From: an uncultured Duncaniella sp.
GTDB lineage: Bacteria > Bacteroidota > Bacteroidia > Bacteroidales > Muribaculaceae
Direction: 5' to 3'
Assembly (NCBI GenBank): GCA_910589485.1
Contig: CAJUSW010000002.1
Location: 124,001-188,000 of the forward strand
Length of the DNA: 64,000 nucleotides
Part shown: one piece after another, positions 7,718 through 15,400 of the stretch
Position numbering within the stretch: position 1 is the stretch's first letter
How the letters are laid out: every line of letters begins with the position of its first letter
Program-made: the position numbers and the translations under genes
Notes under the pieces: model-generated
What the model was told of the DNA's origin: nothing
Database searches by the model: none
The model's input: the letters and a program-made list of their open reading frames with translations, nothing else

Positions 7718-9781
7718 ATGAAATATATTCTGACTACATTTATTTCAGTGATCATTAGTGTTACCGCATCGGCTTATTCCGTCTTAGAGGTGCCGGATAC
7801 GCTCGGGCGTGTGGAGAGTCTTGGTGAAGTGGTGGTCAAGGCTGACAATATCATCGTGACTCCTGACAAGATGATAGTCAGTGTGGATAAACAAGTAAAG
7901 CGACATGCCTATGACGGATATTCGGCTCTGTCTCTTATGTCGATACCTGGCTTGAATGTAAGTGTTTTTGACCACTCGGTTTCGGCTTTCGGGAAAGATG
8001 TGCAGTTGCTTATCAATGGACTTGAAGCTACAACTGATGAGGTCAAAACCCTAAATCCAAAGGATATAAAGCGTATTGACTATTATACAAATTTTGATCC
8101 ACGATATCCGACAAAGGAATATGTGCTTGATTTCATAATGGTGGTGCGCGAGAGTGGTGGTGCGGTGATGCTTCAGGCCGGTAAGAGTCTCAATCAGGAT
8201 GATGCGGACGGACTGGCCGACTGGAGGATGTTCTGTAATAAAACCGAGTTTGGGGTGAGGATCAACGGTGACCTTATCCGTCATAATGAAAGAAATGGAG
8301 GAGTGGGGAAGATCTCCATGCAGTTTCCCGGCGGAGAACTTGTACAGAGTCATAGCATGCTTTCACAGCATGACCGCTCCAATGACGGAAGTGTGAAATT
8401 CACGTTGCTGCACCGTTATGCCAACGGCGTGATGAAGAGTGCGGTGGGACTTGGGTCACGTCACTCGACAGATAATTCTACAGCTGATGAGTCTTATTCA
8501 GGCTTGCGTGATATGTACCTGCTGAGAAGTGATGCCAATCATACGGATAAGCTCTATCCTTCATTCTCTATTTCCTATGACCACAAATATCCGTCGAAGG
8601 TGTTGTTGAGCTATTCGCTAAAGGGAAGCTATACTCACACCGACAAGGAGGGCGCGTTACTTCAGGAGAACAGCTGGCTGTCATACACGCATGAGAATTT
8701 CATAGACTTGAATCCACGTGTGAAATTGACTGTGCCTATTGGTAAAAAAGTATCGTCATATGCCAGTGTCAATTACTTTTATAGCAATTCACGTCAACAC
8801 TATGTGGAGAATGACCGCCGTCAGGACACGCGCCTTATCAATGGGCAGGCCATCATCGAGGCCGGAGCCAACTACAATGTGCATCGCAATACTTCGCTGA
8901 CTTTGCGACTGCAGGAGCGTGTTGTGACCACAGATGCGGGATATGGTAGTGGGACACAGAGCTATTTCACTCCGGCAGTGTATATGTCATACAGATTTCT
9001 CAGAAACAATAATATCAAGTTTGGTGTTTTCTCGGGCGTTTATGATCCTGTGCTGAGTTATTATACTGCTGAGGAAAAACGAGTTGATGATTATGTGGTG
9101 CGCGTTGGCAATCCTGACCTCAAGCTGATGAAACCTTTAGGGGTGAATCTGATGTGGGCATCGGCTCACAATTGGGGAAATGTATTCATGAACACCGGTT
9201 ATGAGAATACGGCCCATGCAATAATCACAGATTTTACTCTTGATAGTGACCGTAATGTGTATGTGCAGTCGTATTACAACGGCGGTCATTATGAAAATCT
9301 GCGCTGGCAATTAGGAGCTGATTGGAATGTTTTGCCCAATAGATTGAAGATTTCGTGTTGTGTGAATTATGAATATAACCGTCTGCCCGGACGCGAGATA
9401 TGGAGTAAGGGCGGGTTTTATGGTCAAGGGTCTGTGACATTCATGCAGGGAGGTTTCAGTGGCAAGGTCGATGTGACCACGCAACACAGTCTGCTGACCC
9501 GATTCGGCTCATTCCAGCGAGTTCCGTTCAGAATGGATATAGCGTTGGGTTATGCGGTAGATGGATGGTCGTTCAATCTGATGGCCCGAAATCCGTTTAT
9601 CAAGGTCCATAATGTTTCATGGAGCCGTTACGGAGGTTGGACGGAATGGAATGAGAGTTATTCGCCCAAGGAGGATTACAATAAGTTTGAGGTCAAGGTA
9701 AGTTACCGTCTCAATTATGGTAAGAAGCATAAGTTTGAGGATGTTAAGCTCGACACAGCTCCAAAGTCAGCGATATTGTAG
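7718..9781 (+). CDS. Outer membrane beta-barrel protein (TonB-receptor-like)
   Basis: A 687-aa outer-membrane protein. The signal peptide is residues 1-19 (MKYILTTFISVIISVTASA). A plug-like domain follows, with LGEVVVKADN, ALSLMSIPGLNV, VQLLINGLEA and LNPKDIKRIDYY, as in the outer-membrane beta-barrel family related to TonB-dependent receptors. From about residue 140 to the end, alternating aromatic strands form the barrel. There is no carboxypeptidase-like repeat domain or SusD partner, so it is not a SusC. GTG at 7715 is possible, but ATG 7718 gives a cleaner signal peptide. Its place behind an ABC exporter and GntR regulator suggests a joint envelope function; substrate unknown. Confidence 0.8.
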   Translation: MKYILTTFISVIISVTASAYSVLEVPDTLGRVESLGEVVVKADNIIVTPDKMIVSVDKQVKRHAYDGYSALSLMSIPGLNVSVFDHSVSAFGKDVQLLINGLEATTDEVKTLNPKDIKRIDYYTNFDPRYPTKEYVLDFIMVVRESGGAVMLQAGKSLNQDDADGLADWRMFCNKTEFGVRINGDLIRHNERNGGVGKISMQFPGGELVQSHSMLSQHDRSNDGSVKFTLLHRYANGVMKSAVGLGSRHSTDNSTADESYSGLRDMYLLRSDANHTDKLYPSFSISYDHKYPSKVLLSYSLKGSYTHTDKEGALLQENSWLSYTHENFIDLNPRVKLTVPIGKKVSSYASVNYFYSNSRQHYVENDRRQDTRLINGQAIIEAGANYNVHRNTSLTLRLQERVVTTDAGYGSGTQSYFTPAVYMSYRFLRNNNIKFGVFSGVYDPVLSYYTAEEKRVDDYVVRVGNPDLKLMKPLGVNLMWASAHNWGNVFMNTGYENTAHAIITDFTLDSDRNVYVQSYYNGGHYENLRWQLGADWNVLPNRLKISCCVNYEYNRLPGREIWSKGGFYGQGSVTFMQGGFSGKVDVTTQHSLLTRFGSFQRVPFRMDIALGYAVDGWSFNLMARNPFIKVHNVSWSRYGGWTEWNESYSPKEDYNKFEVKVSYRLNYGKKHKFEDVKLDTAPKSAIL

Positions 9782-10280
9782 GGAGTAAATGGGAAAGTAT
9801 ATAGTAAATATTAGATAATAGGATGTTTTTTGGTTATATTGGTGTAATATAGGAGGTTAGGGAGGGTGGACGCAGGGAATTATAGGACGTCTTCGACGCC
9901 CGATTTGGTATGTGTTTCATTTTCCCCACGCCTCGCGCCCGGATGCAAATTTTGCCCTGACGGGCAATTTGCATCCGTCGCTCGTGGTGGGGCTATAAGT
10001 ACATCGCCTCTTCGAGGCTTAGTGGGTGTTTAGCCTACGGGAAGTTTGTGGGCTCGGTTCGTGGTGGGGCTATAACTACATCGCCCCTTCGGGGCTTAGT
10101 TGGTGGTTAAGCCCCGAAGGGGCTTTGGACCATAGCACCAAAGGGCTTTTAAGGGTGAGCCAAAGGACTATAGATCTTTTGTAAATTGACCTTTCTCTGG
10201 TCAGATTTTTGATCTGTGGTTCTCTGGTCTATAACCTTATACATCCTAACCTTATAACCTTTGCCCCGTGGGGGCGAGGG
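9782..10280. other. Gene-free 499-bp region filled with repeat elements
   Basis: No coding signal was found. It contains a dispersed element (9877 to about 10026), a second partial copy of that element's tail (about 10043-10096), and hairpins made from GCCCCTTCGGGGC-type palindromes near 10083-10126. A GACCAGAG/CTCTGGTC repeat block lies at about 10190-10232. Both flanking genes end here (plus-strand barrel gene and minus-strand manA), so some hairpins may serve as terminators. Confidence 0.7.
9877..10026 (+). repeat. Dispersed intergenic hairpin element, copy 1
   Basis: Starts with GAATTATAGGACGTCTTCG, shared exactly with copy 2 at 57425, and contains TTTTCCCCAC. A long hairpin follows (9941-9976, GGATGCAAATT paired with AATTTGCATCC plus inner GCCC/GGGC), then CTCGTGGTGGGGCTATAA and CATCGCC...CTTAGTGGGT. 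Copy 2 is at 57425-57577 and copy 3, inverted, at 58405-58540. The hairpin arms differ between copies 1 and 2 but still pair, so the structure seems to be kept. No open reading frame is conserved. Confidence 0.85.
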
Positions 10281-11264
10281 TTAGCTCTGGACGGTGAGGA
10301 GGGTGGCGGTGCCACGGGCGGTGAGGGAGGTCATTGTGGCAGGGAAGAGGAGGGTTTCGCCACGGGTGATGTGGAATGTCTCGCCGTTGGAGGGGGCATC
10401 ACCGGTTGCGGCGGGGGTGGTGTTGATGATTTCGGCGGAGCCGTCGAGGCACATTATTATGGTGAATGAGTCGCGGGGGTGCTCGATGGGTTTCTCATCG
10501 CCGGTGAGCTGGAGACGGCGCACGTCGAAGTACTGACATTCGGCCAGAAGTGAGCCTTCGGGGTGGCTGCGGTAGTCGGGGTAGACGGTGTAGTCGATGG
10601 CATCCTTGGCCTGGGCGGTGTGGAGTTCGCGGGGATTGCCGTCCTTGTCGCGACGGTCGTAGTCGTAGATGCGATAGGTGATGTCGCTTGTCTGCTGTAT
10701 CTCGGCGAGGAGGTTGCCGGCGCCGATGGCGTGGATGCGTCCGGCGGGTAGGAAGAAGGTGTCGCCGGGGGCTGAATCATAGTCGGCAATGGCATCCATG
10801 ATTGTATTGTCGGCTACGCGGGCTTCGTATTCCTCAGGAGTGATCTGTTTTTTGAGTCCGGCGTAGATTTTTGCACCGGGATCGGTGTCGATGAGGTGCC
10901 ACATCTCGGTCTTGCCGGGGCAGTTGTGGCGCTTCTGTGCGAGGGTGTCGTCGGGGTGTACCTGAACGGAGAGGTCGGCGCGGGCGTCGATTATCTTGAT
11001 GAGGAGGGGGAAGGAGGGGGCATAACGGCGGTAGTTTTCCTCGCCCATGAGTTCGGGGCCGAACTTTTCGATAAGGTCGGTGAGGGTGAGGCCACGGTAA
11101 GGACCGCGGTCAACTACGGATACGTGTCCGGGGACGGCTGAGAGTTCCCAGCTCTCGCCTATCTGGGTCTGGTCGGTGGTGATTCCCTTGAAGGGGGCAA
11201 TGCGTTCGCCTCCCCAAATAACTGATTTGAGGAAGGGTGTGAAGTGGAAAGGTTGGTTCAACAT
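10281..11264 (-). CDS. manA: Mannose-6-phosphate isomerase, class I
   Basis: Interconverts mannose 6-phosphate and fructose 6-phosphate, feeding mannose into glycolysis or supplying GDP-mannose for glycans. The 327-aa protein shows the zinc site of type I enzymes: VQVHPDD, EMWH and GRIHAIG, with GESWELSA near the N-terminus. The C-terminal part (about residues 240-327) forms the second cupin barrel. Length suits the short Bacteroidota class. It stands alone on the minus strand, flanked by repeat-rich DNA downstream and an AT-rich gap upstream. Confidence 0.93.
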   Translation of the reverse strand: MLNQPFHFTPFLKSVIWGGERIAPFKGITTDQTQIGESWELSAVPGHVSVVDRGPYRGLTLTDLIEKFGPELMGEENYRRYAPSFPLLIKIIDARADLSVQVHPDDTLAQKRHNCPGKTEMWHLIDTDPGAKIYAGLKKQITPEEYEARVADNTIMDAIADYDSAPGDTFFLPAGRIHAIGAGNLLAEIQQTSDITYRIYDYDRRDKDGNPRELHTAQAKDAIDYTVYPDYRSHPEGSLLAECQYFDVRRLQLTGDEKPIEHPRDSFTIIMCLDGSAEIINTTPAATGDAPSNGETFHITRGETLLFPATMTSLTARGTATLLTVQS

Positions 11265-11503
11265 AGGATATAGTACGTCTATTGGGTATTTAATATGTCT
11301 ATTGGATATTTAATATGAGCGGTGTACATCGCTATATACGATATACACCGCTAAGTTACTTAATACGTACTGTTATGGAGGATTAATAAGTGATTTTTTA
11401 TGTATATATATATTTTTTTTAATATTGTTTGGATTTTTGGAATAGATTTATTAACTTGCGGAAATAGTACTGAATTATATAATTTCTAAATATCCTCTCT
11501 CTG

Positions 11504-12106
11504 ATGAAGTTTATAGATTTATTATTTTTTATATCACCAGTCATATTGATATCTTGCGAAGGTACAATGGAAGATTCTGCACTTGTGGAAAATTCATTGG
11601 TATATGATAATGTGGAAAAGGATTCCTATATTTATCCTAATAAAATTGAGATTCAAACGGATTCCAAGGTCGTAGTTAAAATGTTCGATGCCTGGCACGA
11701 AATGCTTGATATACAAACAATGCATTACAGAATAGAAGTCGGATTTTATATATATTATGATTTTTTTAATAAACAATTCTATTTTAGTGAATTGTTCTAT
11801 GGTCCTAAAATTTATTATAAAGATGATTATAAAGAAGATAATAAGGCGACAATGAAGTATGGAGATATTGTAAAAGAAAGTGAGCTATGTGCATTTTTTC
11901 ATTGTCATACACCATATTATGGCATGTCATATACCCGAGAAACAGGATATTCAGCGGCAGATGAGGAAATGGCTAATATATTAGGGATACCCGGACTTTT
12001 ATTTGATTATGGTCCAAAATTCGTAACAGGAATATATAATTATGTGGATATGGAACCTCAAATATATGATTTTGGACCATTCCGAAGAACGCGAAAATTT
12101 ATATAA
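11504..12106 (+). CDS. Putative lipoprotein with JAMM-like (HxH...SxxD) motif
   Basis: A 200-aa predicted lipoprotein: hydrophobic segment with ILISC lipobox, Cys18. The clearest feature is FFHCHTP (His133, His135) followed by SAADEE (Ser150, Asp153), with acidic residues just upstream (Glu125, Glu127). This spacing resembles the zinc site of JAB1/MPN (JAMM) metalloproteases, including the JAB-like domains of some toxins, though the gap between HxH and SxxD is longer than in RadC. The gene is much more AT-rich than its neighbours, hinting at horizontal transfer. A second AT-rich exported protein gene follows after 11 bp, probably in the same operon. Family assignment is inference from the motif only. 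Confidence 0.5.
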   Translation: MKFIDLLFFISPVILISCEGTMEDSALVENSLVYDNVEKDSYIYPNKIEIQTDSKVVVKMFDAWHEMLDIQTMHYRIEVGFYIYYDFFNKQFYFSELFYGPKIYYKDDYKEDNKATMKYGDIVKESELCAFFHCHTPYYGMSYTRETGYSAADEEMANILGIPGLLFDYGPKFVTGIYNYVDMEPQIYDFGPFRRTRKFI

Positions 12107-12117
12107 ATTTTTTAATA

Positions 12118-12672
12118 ATGAAAAGATTAATTCTCCTCCTGATGGCTATTGCCATTGCTTCTGTGAATGTATTATTTGCAGAGAATCCTTCTGATGTGCC
12201 TGTGACAGATCGGTTCAAGAAACTGAGTTTTCCTCCTGAAAAGGAGAAAAAGATATTAGATGTCGCACGTAAAGTTTGTGATGAGATTGCCCCCGCATAT
12301 AGGGTAGATACTTTGGTGCCTGTGATAATGGAATTTCCTATTCAGGAAAACCATCCAATTCTCAATGAAAAGGCTGTTTCGGTTTATTATATGAGAAATG
12401 CTGATGATTATATGGAATATGGTACGAGCGAATATAATAAAGCCAAGGGGATCTTTGAAGGACATAAGAGATTTAGAACTCCTCGTTATGTTATGATGGT
12501 GGTATTGACAGAAGAGGATTGTGAACCAAAGTTCATTATTAATGATAATAATAGAAATATGGGGGTATCATTCCAGCCGAGCTATGCTGAATTCCGTAAG
12601 GCAAATCCTGATTACAGGTTGGAGCTGCCTGCACCTCCAGTTGTCAAGGAGGGTGAGATATTAGTCTATTAA
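12118..12672 (+). CDS. Hypothetical secreted protein
   Basis: Not recognised. The 184-aa protein has a signal peptide at residues 1-21 (LILLLMAIAIASVNVLFA). A charged helix follows (FPPEKEKKILDVARKVCDEI), then a region with short strands (TLVPVIMEFPI, YVMMVVLTEED). It lies 11 bp after the AT-rich lipoprotein gene and shares its base composition, so the pair probably moved together and may work together in the periplasm. A very strong hairpin at 12676-12730 ends the transcript. There are no catalytic motifs I can name. Confidence 0.6.
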   Translation: MKRLILLLMAIAIASVNVLFAENPSDVPVTDRFKKLSFPPEKEKKILDVARKVCDEIAPAYRVDTLVPVIMEFPIQENHPILNEKAVSVYYMRNADDYMEYGTSEYNKAKGIFEGHKRFRTPRYVMMVVLTEEDCEPKFIINDNNRNMGVSFQPSYAEFRKANPDYRLELPAPPVVKEGEILVY

Positions 12673-12675
12673 TAA

Positions 12676-12730
12676 CGATACAACATATAGCCGGCACTGC
12701 CATAAGCAGTGCCGGCTATATGTTGTATCG
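12676..12730. terminator. Perfect 25-bp inverted repeat between convergent genes
   Basis: The arms at 12676-12700 and 12706-12730 are exact reverse complements over 25 bp, with a 5-nt loop (CATAA). It lies between the plus-strand AT-rich gene pair and the minus-strand capsid-like gene and would work in either direction. The stem is longer and more perfect than most intrinsic terminators and has no clear T run. Confidence 0.85.
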
Positions 12731-12742
12731 AGAGAATGTGGA

Positions 12743-13936
12743 TTACTCGGGGATGATGCGCATGTGGGCGGTGGGATAGCGGAGGACGAGGCAGGAGGCT
12801 TCGGTGAGGACGACGGCCTCGGTGTTGCGGACGCCCTGTTTGTGGAAGCTGATGCGCTCGGCTGAGAATGGGATGTGGGAGTATTTGGTGATGTACTCGG
12901 GGTCGACTATCATGCCGTAGTCCTCCATGCCACAGAGGTCAAAGACTTCGCAACGCGCCACGTAGAGTGCTCCGAACTTGGATACCACGTAGTCGAAGTC
13001 GACACCCCACTTGGTGACGCGCTCGTTGCCGGTGAGCACGCGGTGGGCTTCGAGGGTGTTGAGCTTCTCGATGAGTCCCGATCCGGCCAGTAGCACCTTG
13101 CGGGTGGAGCCGTTACATTCCGAGAATGCCTGGCGCATCATGGAGATCACGGAACGGTTGTCAAGGGAGGACTTATTGTATCGGAACTCCTTATCGGTCT
13201 GGTTCCATATGCCTCCGGTGAGGAGTATGTTGGAGCCGTCGGGGAGGGTGAGGCTTTTCATTGAGCCGAACAGGAATGAGCGCTCCATGCACATGCGCAT
13301 GTCGAGGATTGCCGCTTCCTCCTGATCAGAGAATGTCCAGCCGACCTCCTTGTCGGAAAGGCGCTGAAGGAGACTTTCTTCTATCTGAACCTTAAATATT
13401 TGGCAGAAATTAGTCTCCTTGGTGGGGAGGGTGGCAAACTGGGGAGTCTGCACGTCGAGCTCGCCGGCCGCACGGCCCATTCTCACCACGAGTGAAGAGG
13501 TGGGGATTGCGGGGATATCGCACTCGCCATCCTCGTTGAAGTCGATGTTGGTGGGGATGAACTTAATGTATTTTCCGCTTGATTCGATGACGTATCCCAC
13601 AAGGGGCTGTCCGGCGCCGTTGTCGATGGCCGGGAAGAGGATGGTGTCGGACTGGCATATGGTGGCCGCGTTGGCGAGCTGGAGGGATATGGTGTCGTCC
13701 TTGGTGATGGATGCCGCGGGGGAGTTGCTTACGGTGAGGATGCTTCCGGCCTTGAGGTCGACGGAGTAGTAATCCACTTTCATGGATCCTGCCGCGCGGG
13801 CACCGGCCATGCGCGAGATCTGGTCGAGAGGGGTTGAGGAGGGGCGGATCTTCACGATGCGCTTGTCGATCTCACTGCGGAGGAGGGTGGGGGATACCTG
13901 CTGGGTAAGTTGGGTGGTTACGGGGGTGTTGGTCAT
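12743..13936 (-). CDS. SU10-like phage major capsid protein homologue (DUF5309-type), outside any visible prophage
   Basis: The 397-aa protein resembles, from memory of the family, the SU10/DUF5309 group of HK97-fold capsid proteins. Shared features are an N-terminal ITKIRP/TPLDQI-like segment (here KIRPSSTPLDQISRMAG, residues 29-44), RMGRAAGELDVQT near 152-164, KEVGWTFSDQEEA near 196-208, and VDPEY plus GVRNTEAVV near the C-terminus. No signal peptide, so it is cytoplasmic. No terminase, portal, protease or tail gene is nearby: the neighbours are hypothetical genes and a peptidase. One small proline-rich gene lies directly upstream on the same strand. It may be a phage remnant or a domesticated capsid or encapsulin-like shell. 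The reading frame is intact, which argues for use. Confidence 0.6.
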   Translation of the reverse strand: MTNTPVTTQLTQQVSPTLLRSEIDKRIVKIRPSSTPLDQISRMAGARAAGSMKVDYYSVDLKAGSILTVSNSPAASITKDDTISLQLANAATICQSDTILFPAIDNGAGQPLVGYVIESSGKYIKFIPTNIDFNEDGECDIPAIPTSSLVVRMGRAAGELDVQTPQFATLPTKETNFCQIFKVQIEESLLQRLSDKEVGWTFSDQEEAAILDMRMCMERSFLFGSMKSLTLPDGSNILLTGGIWNQTDKEFRYNKSSLDNRSVISMMRQAFSECNGSTRKVLLAGSGLIEKLNTLEAHRVLTGNERVTKWGVDFDYVVSKFGALYVARCEVFDLCGMEDYGMIVDPEYITKYSHIPFSAERISFHKQGVRNTEAVVLTEASCLVLRYPTAHMRIIPE

Positions 13937-13953
13937 TTTTTGGGGGGTTATAA

Positions 13954-14009
13954 GTTTATGGGTTTATGGGTTTATAGGTTTATAGGTTTATGGGTTTAGG
14001 GGTTTAGGG
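13954..14009. repeat. Seven tandem 8-bp units (GTTTATGG-type) between the two capsid-locus genes
   Basis: Units run head to tail: two GTTTATGG, two GTTTATAG, one GTTTATGG, two GTTTAGGG. The last unit overlaps the stop codon of the small proline-rich gene, and the first lies 18 bp before the capsid-like start codon on the minus strand. Slippage would change the distance between the two genes. Confidence 0.9.
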
Positions 14010-14261
14010 GAGGTCCCAGATGGAGGGACGAGGGTTGGAGAGGATTTTGGAGGAGTCGTCGGCAGGAGTGTCGGGGAGGTCGGCCCGCATGAGTTCCCAG
14101 AGCGAGAGGTCGGGAGCGGAGGGGGCCGGGGCTGATTCGGGAGCCTCATTGACGGGGGCAACTGGCGGGTTGACATCGGGAGCGGCGACGGGGGCGGTGT
14201 CATCGGTCACGGGGAGGTCCCGGGGCTGAGGATCGGAGTGTGGTTGGGGATTATCTTTCAT
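14004..14261 (-). CDS. Small proline/alanine-rich protein upstream of capsid-like gene
   Basis: An 85-aa acidic protein, low in complexity: prolines, alanines and aspartates make up most of residues 5-50, so it is probably disordered. Two similar hydrophobic patches stand out: LSLWELM (around Trp55) and, at the very end, PSIWDLP (around Trp82). It is transcribed just before the capsid-like gene, and its stop codon lies within the 8-bp tandem repeat. A disordered protein with short repeated W-containing patches next to a capsid-fold gene could be a scaffold or a cargo-loading protein. That is inference from position and composition; there is no homologue I can name. Confidence 0.55.
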   Translation of the reverse strand: MKDNPQPHSDPQPRDLPVTDDTAPVAAPDVNPPVAPVNEAPESAPAPSAPDLSLWELMRADLPDTPADDSSKILSNPRPSIWDLP

Positions 14262-14317
14262 GGCTATGCGTGAGAATTAATTACACTGCAAAGTTATGAG
14301 CCCAAAAAGGGGGAAAA

Positions 14318-14371
14318 GGTGCGATAATGTCGCGTCGATAATAGAAATGCTCAAAAAAATGTGTAATTTTG
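14318..14371 (+). promoter_or_regulatory. Palindromic motif plus TAnnTTTG element upstream of the M48 gene
   Basis: GGTGCGATAATGTCGCG (14318-14334) contains GCGA/TCGC arms. It recurs in inverse orientation at 58214-58230, and the match extends to 24 bp with one mismatch. TAATTTTG at 14364-14371 fits the Bacteroidota -7 box; no TTTG is seen 19 bp upstream. The palindrome could be an operator. Confidence 0.45.
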
Positions 14372-14455
14372 CTCCTCTATATCACGAAGTACATCACTAA
14401 GCATATTTTCTCAAATTAGATATATTCTAAACAGATAATAAACCGAGTAAAAACA

Positions 14456-15241
14456 ATGAAAAAGATTGCAGCAATTTTCGCAGCCGTGATGATGCTATGC
14501 ATGGCTGTTCCCGCTAACGCACAGTTCAAGATCGGCAAGCTTGCAGGAGCTGCCGCAAAGGGTGTCAAGGCTATGACTATCACCGATGCCCAGATGGCCG
14601 CCTACGTTAAGGAGTCGGTGGACTGGATGGATACCCACAATAAGGTGTCGGACCCCGACAGCCCCTATACCCAGCGCCTCAATAAGCTCACCGAGGGTAT
14701 CAACGACGTGGACGGCATACCCTTGAACTTCAAGGTATATGAGGTGATCGACGTGAACGCCTTCGCTTGTCCCGACGGCAGTGTGCGCGTGTTCTCCTCG
14801 CTCATGGACATTATGGACGACGATGAGCTGATGGGCATCATAGGCCACGAGATAGGCCATGTGGCCAAGCGTCACAGCAAGAACGCTTTCAAGCATGAGC
14901 TGCTCACCGGTGCCCTCAAGGATGTGATAGCATCGACCAGCAACACCGCCGCCGCGCTCACCGAGTCGCAGCTCGGCGCATTAGGCTCATCGCTTGCCGG
15001 AGCCAAGTTTTCGCAGAAGCAGGAGAACGAGGCTGACGATTGCGGATATGACTTCCTGGTGGCCAACGGCCGCAATCCCTGGGGCATGGTGAAGGCTTTC
15101 GAGAAGTTCCTCGACATGGAGGGCGGATCGTCGGAGAAGGCTTCCTACGTGTCCAAGATGTTCTCATCTCACCCCGAGACCAAGGCCCGCATCAAGCATA
15201 TGAGCGAGCGTTGCACAAAGGACGGTTTCCAGCGTCCGTAA
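14456..15241 (+). CDS. M48-family zinc metalloprotease, secreted
   Basis: Periplasmic peptidase of the M48 (YggG/LoiP-like) family, probably in envelope protein quality control. The 261-aa protein has a signal peptide (residues 1-22, ending PANAQ), the HEXXH motif in GHEIGHVAKRH (His131, Glu132, His135) and the third zinc ligand in ENEADDCG (Glu192). Preceding NAFACPDGSVRVFSSLM is typical of the family. It lacks TPR repeats and membrane helices, so it is the short soluble form. A TAATTTTG promoter element lies at 14364-14371. Gene order offers no further clue; metH follows after 159 bp. Confidence 0.93.
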   Translation: MKKIAAIFAAVMMLCMAVPANAQFKIGKLAGAAAKGVKAMTITDAQMAAYVKESVDWMDTHNKVSDPDSPYTQRLNKLTEGINDVDGIPLNFKVYEVIDVNAFACPDGSVRVFSSLMDIMDDDELMGIIGHEIGHVAKRHSKNAFKHELLTGALKDVIASTSNTAAALTESQLGALGSSLAGAKFSQKQENEADDCGYDFLVANGRNPWGMVKAFEKFLDMEGGSSEKASYVSKMFSSHPETKARIKHMSERCTKDGFQRP

Positions 15242-15246
15242 GGTAT

Positions 15247-15276
15247 ATTTCGCCTGAGTAGTGTCACTCAGGGCGA
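15247..15276 (+). terminator. Hairpin after the M48 gene
   Basis: TTCGCC-TGAGT pairs with ACTCA-GGGCGAA around a short loop, with one bulged base, starting 6 bp after the stop codon. No T run follows. A second, longer-range pairing (ATGGGGTCATAAGG at about 15281 with CCTTATGGCCCCAT at about 15352) could fold the metH leader. No cobalamin riboswitch was seen there. Confidence 0.5.
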
Positions 15277-15400
15277 ACAGTTATGGGGTCATAAGGTCAA
15301 AAAATGGGGTCAATTTCCGCCGACATCGGTTGAACGGTGCCTCATCACGTGCCTTATGGCCCCATAGTCTTTTTGTAATATTTAATATCCAATAGATACA

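Noticed and set aside
7718..9781. Calling the barrel protein a SusC-type transporter
   Set aside because: It lacks the carboxypeptidase-like N-terminal domain and a SusD partner, and is about 400 residues too short.
15242..15400. Cobalamin riboswitch before metH
   Set aside because: The gap is only 159 bp, too short for a full aptamer plus expression platform, and no B12-box-like conserved core was seen.
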